A DNA stretch of 64,000 nucleotides from Aestuariicoccus sp032586235 (GTDB taxonomy: Bacteria > Pseudomonadota > Alphaproteobacteria > Rhodobacterales > Rhodobacteraceae): positions 1-64,000 of the forward strand of contig NZ_JAWHTD010000002.1 of NCBI RefSeq assembly GCF_032586235.1, in the 5' to 3' direction. The notes below the pieces were generated by a model. That model worked only from the letters and a program-made list of their open reading frames with translations, was not told the origin of the DNA and made no database searches. This document shows, one piece after another, positions 9,739 to 17,291 of this stretch. Within the stretch, counting starts at the first letter, position 1. The number at the start of each line of letters is the position of its first letter. The translations under genes and the position numbers were made by a program.

Positions 9739-11187
9739 ATGCAGATGCCAGAACCCGACCCGCGGATCCTGTCGCGGAAAGCCAAGATCGTCGCGCGTCT
9801 GCGCGAGGTGCTGCCCGCCGATGCGGTGATCGACGACGAGGCCGAGACGCGCGCCTATGAATGCGACGCGCTGACCGCCTACCGCTGCCCGCCGCTTTGC
9901 GCCGTGCTGCCGTCGAACACCACCCAAGTGTCGGACGTGCTGCGCATCTGCTTTGAGGAGGGCGTGCCGGTGGTGCCGCGCGGATCGGGCACCTCGCTGG
10001 CGGGCGGGGCGCTGCCGACGGCGGATTCGGTGATCCTTGGCGTGGCGCGGATGAACGACGTTCTGGAAACGGACTACGCCAACCGGATCATCCGGGTGCA
10101 GACCGGCCGCACCAACCTCAGCGTCACCGGCGCGGTGCAGGACGAGGATTTCTTTTACGCGCCGGATCCGTCGTCGCAGCTGGCCTGCGCCATCGCGGGC
10201 AATATCGCGATGAATTCGGGCGGGGCGCATTGTCTGAAATACGGCGTGACGACCAACAACCTGATGGGCGTCACCATGGTGCAGATGGACGGCACGGTGA
10301 TCGAGCTGGGCGGCGCGCATCTGGATGCGGGCGGGCTCGATCTGCTGGGGCTGATCTGCGGGTCCGAAGGCCAGCTGGGCGTGGTGACCGAGGCGACGCT
10401 GCGGATTCTGCGCAAGCCCGAGGGCGCGCGCCCGGTGCTGATGGGCTTTGACAGCAACGAGGTGGCCGGGGCCTGTGTGTCGGACATCATCAAGGCGGGC
10501 GTTCTGCCGGTGGCGATCGAGTTCATGGACCGCCCCTGTATCGAGGCCTGCGAGGCCTTTGCGAAGGCCGGCTATCCGATGTGCGAGGCGCTGCTGATCG
10601 TCGAGGTCGAAGGCTCGGACGCCGAGATCGACGAGCAGCTGGGCCTGATCCTGCAGATCGCACGGCGTCACAACCCGGTCGAGCTGCGCGAGGCCAAGGA
10701 CGCCGACGAGGCCGGGCGTATCTGGCTGGGCCGCAAATCGGCCTTTGGCGCGATGGGGCAGATCAACGATTACATGTGCCTCGACGGGACCATCCCGGTG
10801 ACCGCCTTGCCGCATGTGCTGCGGCGCATCGGCGAGATGTCGAAGGAATACGGGTTGGGCGTCGCCAACGTGTTCCACGCGGGCGACGGGAACATGCATC
10901 CGCTGATCCTATTCGATGCCAACAAGCCCGGCGATCTGGAGCTTTGCGAGACCTTCGGCGCGGACATCCTGCGGCTTTGCGTCGAGGTCGGCGGCTGCCT
11001 GACCGGTGAGCATGGCGTGGGGATCGAGAAGCGCGATCTGATGGTGGACCAGTTCGCACCGGCGGATCTGGAGGCGCAAATGGCGGTGAAGGACGTGTTC
11101 GACCCCAAGTGGCTCTTGAACCCCGCCAAGGTGTTTCCGCTGGCGGCGTCGGAAAGCCGCCGGGCGCTGGCGCTGGCGGCCGAGTGA
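9739..11187 (+). CDS. glcD: glycolate oxidase subunit GlcD (FAD-linked)
   Basis: The 482-residue FAD-binding catalytic subunit of glycolate dehydrogenase, which oxidises glycolate to glyoxylate at the cytoplasmic membrane together with GlcE and GlcF. The FAD-binding segment VVPRGSGTSLAGGALP lies near residues 81-96, and the vanillyl-alcohol-oxidase type C-terminal domain carries VFHAGDGNMHP and GCLTGEHGVGIEKRDLM. The ATG at 9739 has CAGGGAGA about 6 bases upstream. The length is normal for the family. It heads glcD-glcE-glcF. No GlcC-type regulator is adjacent. Confidence 0.95.
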   Translation: MQMPEPDPRILSRKAKIVARLREVLPADAVIDDEAETRAYECDALTAYRCPPLCAVLPSNTTQVSDVLRICFEEGVPVVPRGSGTSLAGGALPTADSVILGVARMNDVLETDYANRIIRVQTGRTNLSVTGAVQDEDFFYAPDPSSQLACAIAGNIAMNSGGAHCLKYGVTTNNLMGVTMVQMDGTVIELGGAHLDAGGLDLLGLICGSEGQLGVVTEATLRILRKPEGARPVLMGFDSNEVAGACVSDIIKAGVLPVAIEFMDRPCIEACEAFAKAGYPMCEALLIVEVEGSDAEIDEQLGLILQIARRHNPVELREAKDADEAGRIWLGRKSAFGAMGQINDYMCLDGTIPVTALPHVLRRIGEMSKEYGLGVANVFHAGDGNMHPLILFDANKPGDLELCETFGADILRLCVEVGGCLTGEHGVGIEKRDLMVDQFAPADLEAQMAVKDVFDPKWLLNPAKVFPLAASESRRALALAAE

Positions 11188-11193
11188 TGCGCC

Positions 11194-11244
11194 GTGGGGG
11201 GCCAGCCCCCCACACCCCCCGGAATATTTATGGATCAATGAAAC
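11194..11244 (+). other. intergenic G/C hairpin and AT-rich spacer between glcD and glcE
   Basis: After the glcD stop come six G (11196-11201), CCAG and six C (11206-11211). This is a short stable hairpin, followed by a C-rich run and then GGAATATTTATGGATCAATG up to the glcE start. From memory, G-run/C-run hairpins followed by GGA(A/G)TATTT spacers recur between genes in Rhodobacteraceae. No second copy was seen in this window. It has no T-tract, so it is not a standard intrinsic terminator. Confidence 0.5.
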
Positions 11245-12372
11245 ATGAGACCTGAGACAGAGGCCGAGCTGGCCGAGATGATTTCTGCGGCCAAGGGCCC
11301 TTTGCATGTGCGTGGAGGCGGGACGCGGCAGGTGGGCGCGGCCTCGGCCGGGGCGGTGTTGGAAACCGGCGGGCTTTCGGGAGTGACATTGTACGAACCC
11401 GGAGCGCTGACGCTGGTGGTGCGCGCGGGCACGCCGCTGGCCGAGGTCGAGGCGGCGCTGGCGGAGGACAACCAGCGGCTGGCGTTCGAGCCGATGGATC
11501 ATCGCGGGTTGCTGGGCACGCAAGGCGAGCCGACCATCGGCGGGGTCGTTGCGGCCAATGTCAGCGGGCCGCGCCGGATTCAGGCCGGGGCCTGCCGCGA
11601 TTTTCTGCTGGGCGTGCGGTTCGTCGATGGCAGCGGCACGGTGCTCAAGAACGGCGGGCGGGTGATGAAGAACGTTACCGGCTACGATCTGGTCAAGCTG
11701 ATGGCGGGGAGCTGGGGCACGCTGGGCGTGCTGAGCGAGGTCAGCCTGAAGGTGCTGCCGCAGCCGGAAACCGCGGCCTGCATTCTGATCGATGGGCTGT
11801 CGGATGCCGAGGCGGTCACGGCGATGGCGCAGGCGCTGGGGTCGCCTTACGAGGTGACGGGGGCCGCGCATGCGCCGGTGGGGATCGACGGGTACCCCGT
11901 GACCATGCTGCGCATCGAAGGGTTCGCGGATTCGGTGAAATACCGGGCGGGGGCGCTGTGTGATCTCTTCAGCGGCCATGCGGTGCGGGCCGAGCATGAT
12001 CCCGAGGCGGTGGCCAAGGGCTGGCGCTGGGTGCGGGATGTGGAGCTGCTGCATGACCGGCCGGGCGATGTCTGGAGGATTTCCTGCAAGCCGTCCGACG
12101 CGCCGGGCCTGACGGCGGCGCTGAAAGCCGAGGCGCTGCTTTATGACTGGGGCGGCGGGCTGATCTGGGCGCTGCTGCCCGAGGGCACCGACGCCCGCAA
12201 GCGGCTGGGCGCCTTTGGCGGCCACGCCACCCTGGTGCGCGGGTCCGAGGCCAGCCGCCGGGCGCTTGGGGTGTTTCATCCCGAACCGCCCGCCGTGGCG
12301 GCGCTGAGCGACGGATTGCGCAAGCGGTTCGATCCGCGCGGCATCCTGAACCCGGGACTGATGAGCGCATGA
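11245..12372 (+). CDS. glcE: glycolate oxidase subunit GlcE (FAD-binding)
   Basis: The 375-residue FAD-binding subunit GlcE, paralogous to the N-terminal half of GlcD. It has LHVRGGGTRQVG near residues 21-32, TIGGVVAANVSGPRRIQAGACRD split around residue 92-115, and NGGRVMKNVTGYDLVKLMAGSWGTLGV in the region 137-163. The C-terminus FDPRGILNPGLMSA is family-typical. It works with GlcD and GlcF as the heterotrimeric glycolate dehydrogenase. It begins 57 bases after glcD. Confidence 0.93.
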   Translation: MRPETEAELAEMISAAKGPLHVRGGGTRQVGAASAGAVLETGGLSGVTLYEPGALTLVVRAGTPLAEVEAALAEDNQRLAFEPMDHRGLLGTQGEPTIGGVVAANVSGPRRIQAGACRDFLLGVRFVDGSGTVLKNGGRVMKNVTGYDLVKLMAGSWGTLGVLSEVSLKVLPQPETAACILIDGLSDAEAVTAMAQALGSPYEVTGAAHAPVGIDGYPVTMLRIEGFADSVKYRAGALCDLFSGHAVRAEHDPEAVAKGWRWVRDVELLHDRPGDVWRISCKPSDAPGLTAALKAEALLYDWGGGLIWALLPEGTDARKRLGAFGGHATLVRGSEASRRALGVFHPEPPAVAALSDGLRKRFDPRGILNPGLMSA

Positions 12373-12432
12373 CCCGAGACACCCCTGCGGCGCTTGTTCC
12401 GAGGGGCGGCCAGGGACTTTTGGCAACGACAT

Positions 12433-12456
12433 GCCGTGGTTCGCGGTGACCACGGC
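12433..12456 (+). other. hairpin in the glcE-glcF gap
   Basis: An 8-bp perfect inverted repeat, GCCGTGGT (12433-12440) and ACCACGGC (12449-12456), with an 8-base loop, lies in the 104-base gap between glcE and glcF. It has no T-run after it, so it is more likely an mRNA stability or processing structure than a terminator. Confidence 0.45.
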
Positions 12457-12476
12457 CCAGAGGATGGCGAGTTGAG

Positions 12477-13796
12477 ATGCAGACAACCTTTACCGAAGAG
12501 CAGTTGAAAGACCCGGGCACGCAGCGCGCCAACGAGATCCTGCGCACCTGTGTGCATTGCGGCTTCTGCACGGCGACCTGCCCGACCTATCAGGTGCTGG
12601 GGGACGAGCTGGATAGTCCGCGGGGGCGGATTTACCTGATCAAGGACATGCTCGAGAACGAGCGCAAGCCGGACGAGAGGACCGTCAAGCATATCGACCG
12701 CTGTCTTTCGTGCCTGGCCTGCATGACGACCTGCCCCTCGGGCGTGCATTACATGCATCTGGTCGACCACGCCCGCGCCTATATCGAAAAGAACTACGAC
12801 CGGCCTTGGTCGGACCGGGCGCTGCGCTGGATCCTGGCGCGCGTGCTGCCTTACCCGACGCGGTTCCGGGTGGCGCTGCTTGGGGCCAAGATCGGCCGGC
12901 CTTTTGCGCGGTTCATGCCGGACGCGCGGCTGAAGGCGATGCTGGAAATGGCGCCCAAGACCATTCCCCCGGTCAGCCGCAACGACGATCCGCAAAGCTT
13001 TGCGCCCGAGCAGCCGAAAAAGATGCGCGTGGCGCTCATGACGGGCTGCGCGCAGCGGGCGCTGAACACCGACATCAACGACGCCACCATCCGCCTGCTG
13101 ACGCGGCTGGGCTGCGAGGTTGTCGTGGCCGAGGGCGCGGGCTGCTGCGGGGCGCTGACCCATCACATGGGCAAGGAGAACGAAAGCCATTCCACCGCCG
13201 CGCTGAACATTCGCGCCTGGGCGCGCGAGATGGACGGCGAGGGGCTGGATGCGATCGTCATCAACACCAGCGGCTGCGGCACCACGGTCAAGGATTACGG
13301 CCATATGTTCCGCAACGACACGCTGGCCGAGGATGCCGCGCGGGTCGCCGGGATCGCCATGGATGTGAGCGAAGTGCTGGTCAAGCTGATGGGTAAGGAC
13401 ACCGCCGCAAGCGCGCCGAAGGCGCCCAAGGGCGAAGGACCGATGCGGGTCGCCTATCACGCCGCCTGTTCGCTGCAGCACGGCCAGCAGATCAAGACCT
13501 ATCCCAAGGACCTGCTTAAGAAGGCCGGGTTCGAGGTGGTCGAACCCGCCGACAGCCATCTGTGCTGCGGCAGCGCGGGCACCTATAACCTGATGCAGCC
13601 CGAGATCTCGAAGCAACTGAAGGCGCGCAAGGTTCGCACGCTCGAGGCCAAGAACCCCGATGTGATCGCAGCCGGCAATATCGGCTGCATGATGCAGATC
13701 GGCAGCGCCGCAGGGGTGCCGGTGGTGCATACGGTCGAGCTTTTGGATTGGGCGACGGGCGGGCCGAAGCCGCCCGCGCTGGTGGCCGCCGATTAA
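12477..13796 (+). CDS. glcF: glycolate oxidase iron-sulfur subunit GlcF
   Basis: The 439-residue iron-sulfur subunit that passes electrons from the flavin subunits to the quinone pool. Two ferredoxin-type 4Fe-4S motifs are visible: C25-C28-C31-C35 (CVHCGFCTATCP) and C76-C79-C82-C86 (CLSCLACMTTCP). Two cysteine-rich CCG domains follow, with GAGCCGALTHH and SHLCCGSAGTYN. The length is normal. It ends the glcDEF cluster. The gap to glcE is longer than expected and contains a hairpin. Confidence 0.95.
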   Translation: MQTTFTEEQLKDPGTQRANEILRTCVHCGFCTATCPTYQVLGDELDSPRGRIYLIKDMLENERKPDERTVKHIDRCLSCLACMTTCPSGVHYMHLVDHARAYIEKNYDRPWSDRALRWILARVLPYPTRFRVALLGAKIGRPFARFMPDARLKAMLEMAPKTIPPVSRNDDPQSFAPEQPKKMRVALMTGCAQRALNTDINDATIRLLTRLGCEVVVAEGAGCCGALTHHMGKENESHSTAALNIRAWAREMDGEGLDAIVINTSGCGTTVKDYGHMFRNDTLAEDAARVAGIAMDVSEVLVKLMGKDTAASAPKAPKGEGPMRVAYHAACSLQHGQQIKTYPKDLLKKAGFEVVEPADSHLCCGSAGTYNLMQPEISKQLKARKVRTLEAKNPDVIAAGNIGCMMQIGSAAGVPVVHTVELLDWATGGPKPPALVAAD

Positions 13797-13883
13797 CCCT
13801 CTTTAGGGAACAATTTACGGGGATCGCCGTAATTTCGCCGCATGGCAGGGCTAAAACCTCGCCAAACGTTTGGAGTGAAATGC

Positions 13884-14666
13884 GTGCGGTTGATCCTGTT
13901 GTGTTTGGCGATGATGTTCGCGGTCCCGGCCTGGGCGGAGGGCAGGGGCCTCTTTTCGATGGAATCCGCCGAAGGCGACCGCCGGTGGGAAGCAGTCGGG
14001 CGGCTCGAGATCGCCGGGAAAGCCTTTTGCACCGGCGCGCTGATCGAGCCGGACCTGGTGTTGACGGCGGCGCATTGTCTTTTCGATCCCGAAACCGGCG
14101 CGCGTGTGCCGGTCGAAGACATCCAGTTTCTGGCGGGCTGGCGCAACGGCCGCGCGGCGGCCTATCGGCGGGTGCGGCAGGCGGTCGAGGATCCGGATTA
14201 CGATTTCGCTGGGCCTGCCGATGCCGACCGCGTGCGCAAGGATGTGGCCCTGATCGAGCTTCAGCACCCGATCCGCAACACCGTCATCACGCCTTTCGCG
14301 ACCGACATCCGCCCGGGGTCGGGGGACGAGATCGGCGTCGTATCTTATGCGCACAATCGGTCCGAGGCGCCGTCGCTGCAGGAATTGTGCGAGGTGCTGG
14401 GCTTGCAGCAAGAGGTGCTGGTGATGTCCTGCGAGGTCGATTTCGGCAGCTCCGGTTCGCCGGTCTTCACCTTTGACAAGGGGCAGCCGCGGATCGTGTC
14501 GGTGGTGTCGGCCAAGGCCGATCTGGAGGGGCGGCCGGTGTCGCTCGGCACCTCGCTTGAGGTGCCGGTGGCGCGGATCAAGCACGTGCTGGCGCAGGGC
14601 GGTGTCCGCAATTCGCTGGCCGCAGGGGTCCGGAAAGAGACAGGTGCGAAATTCGTAAAGCCGTGA
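13884..14666 (+). CDS. secreted trypsin-like serine protease (first of a tandem pair)
   Basis: A 260-residue S1-type peptidase with a signal peptide (MRLILLCLAMMFAVPAWA, cleavage near residue 18). The catalytic histidine is in LTAAHCLF (His64), an aspartate is in RKDVALIEL, and the nucleophile is in FGSSGSPVF, a GxSGSP form like that of V8/glutamyl endopeptidases rather than GDSGGP. The start proposed is a GTG at 13884 with TGGAG about 8 bases upstream; an ATG at 13842 or GTG at 13875 would only lengthen the leader. It is predicted to act in the periplasm or outside the cell. The C-terminus ends ETGAKFVKP, nearly the same as its neighbour. Its stop overlaps the next start. Confidence 0.85.
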   Translation: MRLILLCLAMMFAVPAWAEGRGLFSMESAEGDRRWEAVGRLEIAGKAFCTGALIEPDLVLTAAHCLFDPETGARVPVEDIQFLAGWRNGRAAAYRRVRQAVEDPDYDFAGPADADRVRKDVALIELQHPIRNTVITPFATDIRPGSGDEIGVVSYAHNRSEAPSLQELCEVLGLQQEVLVMSCEVDFGSSGSPVFTFDKGQPRIVSVVSAKADLEGRPVSLGTSLEVPVARIKHVLAQGGVRNSLAAGVRKETGAKFVKP

Positions 14667-15487
14667 TCGCCTCGTTGAAAATGCTGGCAGTGGCCGCCTT
14701 GGGCGTGCTGCCGCAGGCTGCGGCGGCGCAGGGCAGCGCCGGGCTGAGCGCCATGAACGACCGCGGCGACCTGCTGGGGTGGGAGGCCGTGGGCCGCATC
14801 GACCTGCCCGGCGGTTTCTGCACCGGTGCCCTGATCGCGCGCGATCTGGTGCTGACGGCGGCGCATTGTCTTTATGACGATGTCGGCCGCCCGCTGGATC
14901 CGGCCCGGATCGTCTTTCGCGCGGGCTATCACAGCGGCACCGAAATCGCCGCCTCGCGGGTGCGCCAATGGGCAACGCCCGAGGCCTATATGCCCAGTGC
15001 CGGCGGCCAGTCCGACGCGGTGATGATTCGCAACGATGTGGCGCTTTTGCGCCTCGCGACGCCGATGGTGGCCGCCGAGGCCGATCCCTTCCGCATTCAC
15101 CAGGTCCCCCCGGAGGGCACGCGGGTCAGCGTCGTGTCCTATGGCCGTGGCCGGGCCGAGGTGCTGTCGCGCGAAGCGGACTGCGCCATGACTGGCGCGT
15201 TCCGGGGCGGAATCCTCAGCTTTGACTGCAACGTCACCTTCGGATCGTCGGGTGCCCCGGTCTTCGTTCGCGAGGACGGGCGGCTGCGGATCCTGTCGGT
15301 GATTTCGGGCGGGACCGCGCCGGGCCAGCCCGGCAGCGTCAGCTATGGTATGACCCTGCCGGGACTGGTGACGCAGCTGAAGCAGCGGCTGCGCGTCGTG
15401 GATGCCCGGCCCAAGGTCAGCGCCGGGGCCCGCCGGGTCACCGTGGGCCAGCGCAACGGCACCGGCGCGCGCTTTGTCCGGCCCTGA
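14663..15487 (+). CDS. secreted trypsin-like serine protease (second of a tandem pair)
   Basis: A 274-residue S1-type peptidase paralogous to the upstream gene. It has a signal peptide ending QAAAAQG (cleavage near residue 23), the histidine in LTAAHCLYDD (His68), the aspartate in IRNDVALLRL and the nucleophile in FGSSGAPVF. The GTG start overlaps the preceding stop (GTGA); an internal ATG at 14681 would also leave a full leader. Local gene duplication is the likely origin, with substantial divergence since. The tail GTGARFVRP matches the TGAKFVKP of its partner, an unusual conserved C-terminal end in otherwise divergent paralogs. Confidence 0.85.
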   Translation: MIASLKMLAVAALGVLPQAAAAQGSAGLSAMNDRGDLLGWEAVGRIDLPGGFCTGALIARDLVLTAAHCLYDDVGRPLDPARIVFRAGYHSGTEIAASRVRQWATPEAYMPSAGGQSDAVMIRNDVALLRLATPMVAAEADPFRIHQVPPEGTRVSVVSYGRGRAEVLSREADCAMTGAFRGGILSFDCNVTFGSSGAPVFVREDGRLRILSVISGGTAPGQPGSVSYGMTLPGLVTQLKQRLRVVDARPKVSAGARRVTVGQRNGTGARFVRP

Positions 15488-15517
15488 CGCGGCGTCCCGC
15501 CCGGCAGGGCGGAGGGT

Positions 15518-15546
15518 CTTGAAAGCCCGAAATCACATACCCATGT
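15518..15546 (+). promoter_or_regulatory. heat-shock (RpoH/sigma-32) promoter of hsp20
   Basis: CTTGAAA at 15518-15524, 14 bases of spacer, then ACCCATGT at 15539-15546. This matches the sigma-32 consensus CTTGAAA-N(11-16)-CCCCATNT at 14 of 15 specified positions. Transcription would start near 15553, giving a leader of about 100 bases before hsp20. Confidence 0.75.
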
Positions 15547-15552
15547 CATCCT

Positions 15553-15651
15553 CATCGGAACGCCGCTTTCGGGTTCCGTGAACGTCAGCCGTCTGTCCCA
15601 GCCAAAGGGAAGACGCATCACATATCGGTATCGCTCAATGGAGGATGACCA
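15553..15651 (+). ncRNA. ROSE-like RNA thermometer in the hsp20 5' UTR
   Basis: The leader folds into an upstream hairpin: CGGAAC 15556-15561 with GTTCCG 15573-15578, extended by CCG/CGG with one bulged G. A final hairpin hides the ribosome binding site. In it GGU 15627-15629 pairs with ACC 15648-15650, AUC 15630-15632 with GAU 15644-15646, and CUC 15634-15636 with GAG 15641-15643; the loop is AAUG, and G15633 and G15647 are unpaired. UCGCU at 15631-15635 fits the ROSE signature UYGCU, whose G is characteristically unpaired opposite the Shine-Dalgarno. The AUG follows at 15652. ROSE elements control small heat-shock genes in Alphaproteobacteria by melting on heating. Confidence 0.8.
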
Positions 15652-16122
15652 ATGCGACACTACGATTTTGCACCGCTTTACCGTGCCACCGTCGGCTTCG
15701 ACCAGATCGCCGACATGATGGACCGGGTCCTGGCCAATGACGTCAGCCAGTCGACCTATCCGCCCTACAACATCGAAAAAACCGCCGATCACGAGTATCG
15801 CATCTCGATCGCCGTTGCCGGCTTCTCGGATGACGACCTGTCGGTCGAGGTGAAGGAACAGGCGCTGGTCGTGTCGGCCAGGAAGGCCGACACCGACGAA
15901 GGCCGCACCTACCTGCATCGCGGTATCGCGACCCGCGCGTTCGAGCGCCGCTTCCATCTGGCTGACCACGTGCGCGTTACCGGGGCGACGCATGAGAACG
16001 GGATGCTGCACATCGCTCTGCGCCGTGAGATCCCCGAGGCGCTGAAACCGCGCCGGATCGAGATCGCCAAGCCGCAGAAAGCCGTCGACAAGGATGTGCT
16101 GGAGGCCGAAGCGGTGAACTGA
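15652..16122 (+). CDS. small heat shock protein (Hsp20/IbpA family)
   Basis: A 156-residue alpha-crystallin-domain chaperone that holds unfolding proteins for refolding by the DnaK and ClpB systems. The N-terminus MRHYDFAPLYRATVGFDQI and YPPYNIEKTADHEYRISIAVAGF are typical of the class A/IbpA group of Alphaproteobacteria. The alpha-crystallin domain spans about residues 40-130 with ENGMLHIALRREIPEALKPRRI at its end. It is monocistronic, between a sigma-32-type promoter with a ROSE-like leader and a strong terminator. Confidence 0.95.
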   Translation: MRHYDFAPLYRATVGFDQIADMMDRVLANDVSQSTYPPYNIEKTADHEYRISIAVAGFSDDDLSVEVKEQALVVSARKADTDEGRTYLHRGIATRAFERRFHLADHVRVTGATHENGMLHIALRREIPEALKPRRIEIAKPQKAVDKDVLEAEAVN

Positions 16123-16145
16123 TCCTCGGCACCTGACCCGAACCA

Positions 16146-16176
16146 AAGGCCCCGGCATTCCGCCGGGGCCTTTTTG
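16146..16176 (+). terminator. rho-independent terminator of hsp20
   Basis: Stem AAGGCCCCGGC with GCCGGGGCCTT (arms 16146-16156 and 16162-16172), loop ATTCC, with the T-run at 16171-16175. It lies about 25 bases after the hsp20 stop and also separates it from the convergent oxidoreductase gene. Confidence 0.9.
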
Positions 16177-16194
16177 CGTCTTGTGAACTTTCGC

Positions 16195-17190
16195 TCAGGC
16201 GGCGCGGGCCACGCGGTCCGGCAGCGCGACGTCGATCACCACGGCGCCGCGACGGTGCCGGCCTTCGACATGGCGGTGCGCCTCGACGATCCGGTCCAGC
16301 GGGAAGCGGCGGTCGATCACCGGGCGCAGGCGGCCCTCGGTTACCGCGTCCAGCAGCCATTGCAGATCGTCCCGGCTGTCGCCGTTCACATGCAGAACGA
16401 TGCGGGGGCCGCCCAGCAGCTTGCTGCGCAGCAACTGCCAGATCTCGGCCCCGGTGAAATTGAGCGGCAGGAACAGGCCATTCCGGCGCAGCGCGCGCCG
16501 CATCTGCGGCAGGGTCGTTGCGCCGACGGTGTCGAACACCAGGTCATAACGGTCGACGGACCCGGCCACGTTCTCGGTCCGGTAGTCGATGGTCCGTTCC
16601 GCGCCCAGCTCGCGCATCAGCCTGGCGTTGGCGGCGCTGGCGACGGCGGTCACATGGGCGCCGAGGTCGCGGGCGATCTGCACTGCATAGGCCCCGACAC
16701 CGCCGGACCCGCCGACGATCAGCACGTTTTGCCCCGGGCGGACCTGCGCCACGTCGCGCAGGAACACAAGCGCCGCGATGGCGCCGAATGGAAGCGCGGC
16801 GGCGCTGGCGTCGTCCAGGCTGTCGGGCGTGTGCAGCAGCGTTGCGTCCTCGGAGGCCAGCGCATATTCCGCGTGCCCGCCCTGACCGATGTTGCCAAAG
16901 ATCCGGTCGCCCGGCGAAAAGCGGGTGACGGCGTGGCCGACGGCCACGACCTCGCCCGCGATATCCGACCCGCGCACGGTGTCGCGCGGACGGAAAAGCC
17001 CGAACATCAGCCGCCCCGGAAGCCACATCAGGCGCGGGAAGGCCGAGGCCCGCAGACGCCAGTCGGCAGTGGTGAGCGACGAAGCGCGAACGCGGATCAG
17101 CACCTCTTTGGGGCCGGGGGCGGGGGTGGGCAGATCGGTGAGGGTGACGGCCTCTGCAGGGCCATAGCTGGTGTTGACTGCGGCTTTCAT
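16195..17190 (-). CDS. NAD(P)-dependent alcohol dehydrogenase / quinone oxidoreductase (MDR family)
   Basis: A 331-residue medium-chain dehydrogenase/reductase of the quinone-oxidoreductase type. The N-terminal GroES-like domain carries VRGSDIAGEVVAVGHAV (about 68-84), and the Rossmann domain has the glycine motif VLIVGGSGGVGAYAVQIAR (about 151-169). The cysteines and histidines of zinc-type alcohol dehydrogenases are absent, so it is likely a zinc-independent NADPH reductase of quinones or enones. It is divergent from the LysR-type gene, which is the probable regulator, with a perfect inverted repeat in between. The substrate cannot be told from sequence. Confidence 0.88.
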   Translation of the reverse strand: MKAAVNTSYGPAEAVTLTDLPTPAPGPKEVLIRVRASSLTTADWRLRASAFPRLMWLPGRLMFGLFRPRDTVRGSDIAGEVVAVGHAVTRFSPGDRIFGNIGQGGHAEYALASEDATLLHTPDSLDDASAAALPFGAIAALVFLRDVAQVRPGQNVLIVGGSGGVGAYAVQIARDLGAHVTAVASAANARLMRELGAERTIDYRTENVAGSVDRYDLVFDTVGATTLPQMRRALRRNGLFLPLNFTGAEIWQLLRSKLLGGPRIVLHVNGDSRDDLQWLLDAVTEGRLRPVIDRRFPLDRIVEAHRHVEGRHRRGAVVIDVALPDRVARAA

Positions 17191-17247
17191 GACGGGATCC
17201 TTTGGCTAAAATCTGGATTGGCCCCGGTCTACACTCTGCGAAATCGC

Positions 17248-17291
17248 ATGCATATTGACCAATATCGCGAATCTGATATGCGGATATGCAT
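17248..17291. promoter_or_regulatory. candidate LysR-type operator between the reductase and lysR
   Basis: ATATTG (17252-17257) and CAATAT (17260-17265) form a perfect palindrome with a 2-base centre. It contains the T-N11-A pattern of LysR-type boxes. ATGCATAT (17248-17255) and ATATGCAT (17284-17291) form a second, wider perfect inverted repeat around it. Both lie in the divergent promoter interval. The far arm reaches the proposed lysR start codon, as expected for autoregulation. Confidence 0.5.

Noticed and set aside
11196..11211. Intrinsic terminator after glcD
   Set aside because: Strong short stem but followed by C-rich sequence and no T-tract; glcE follows directly in the same pathway.
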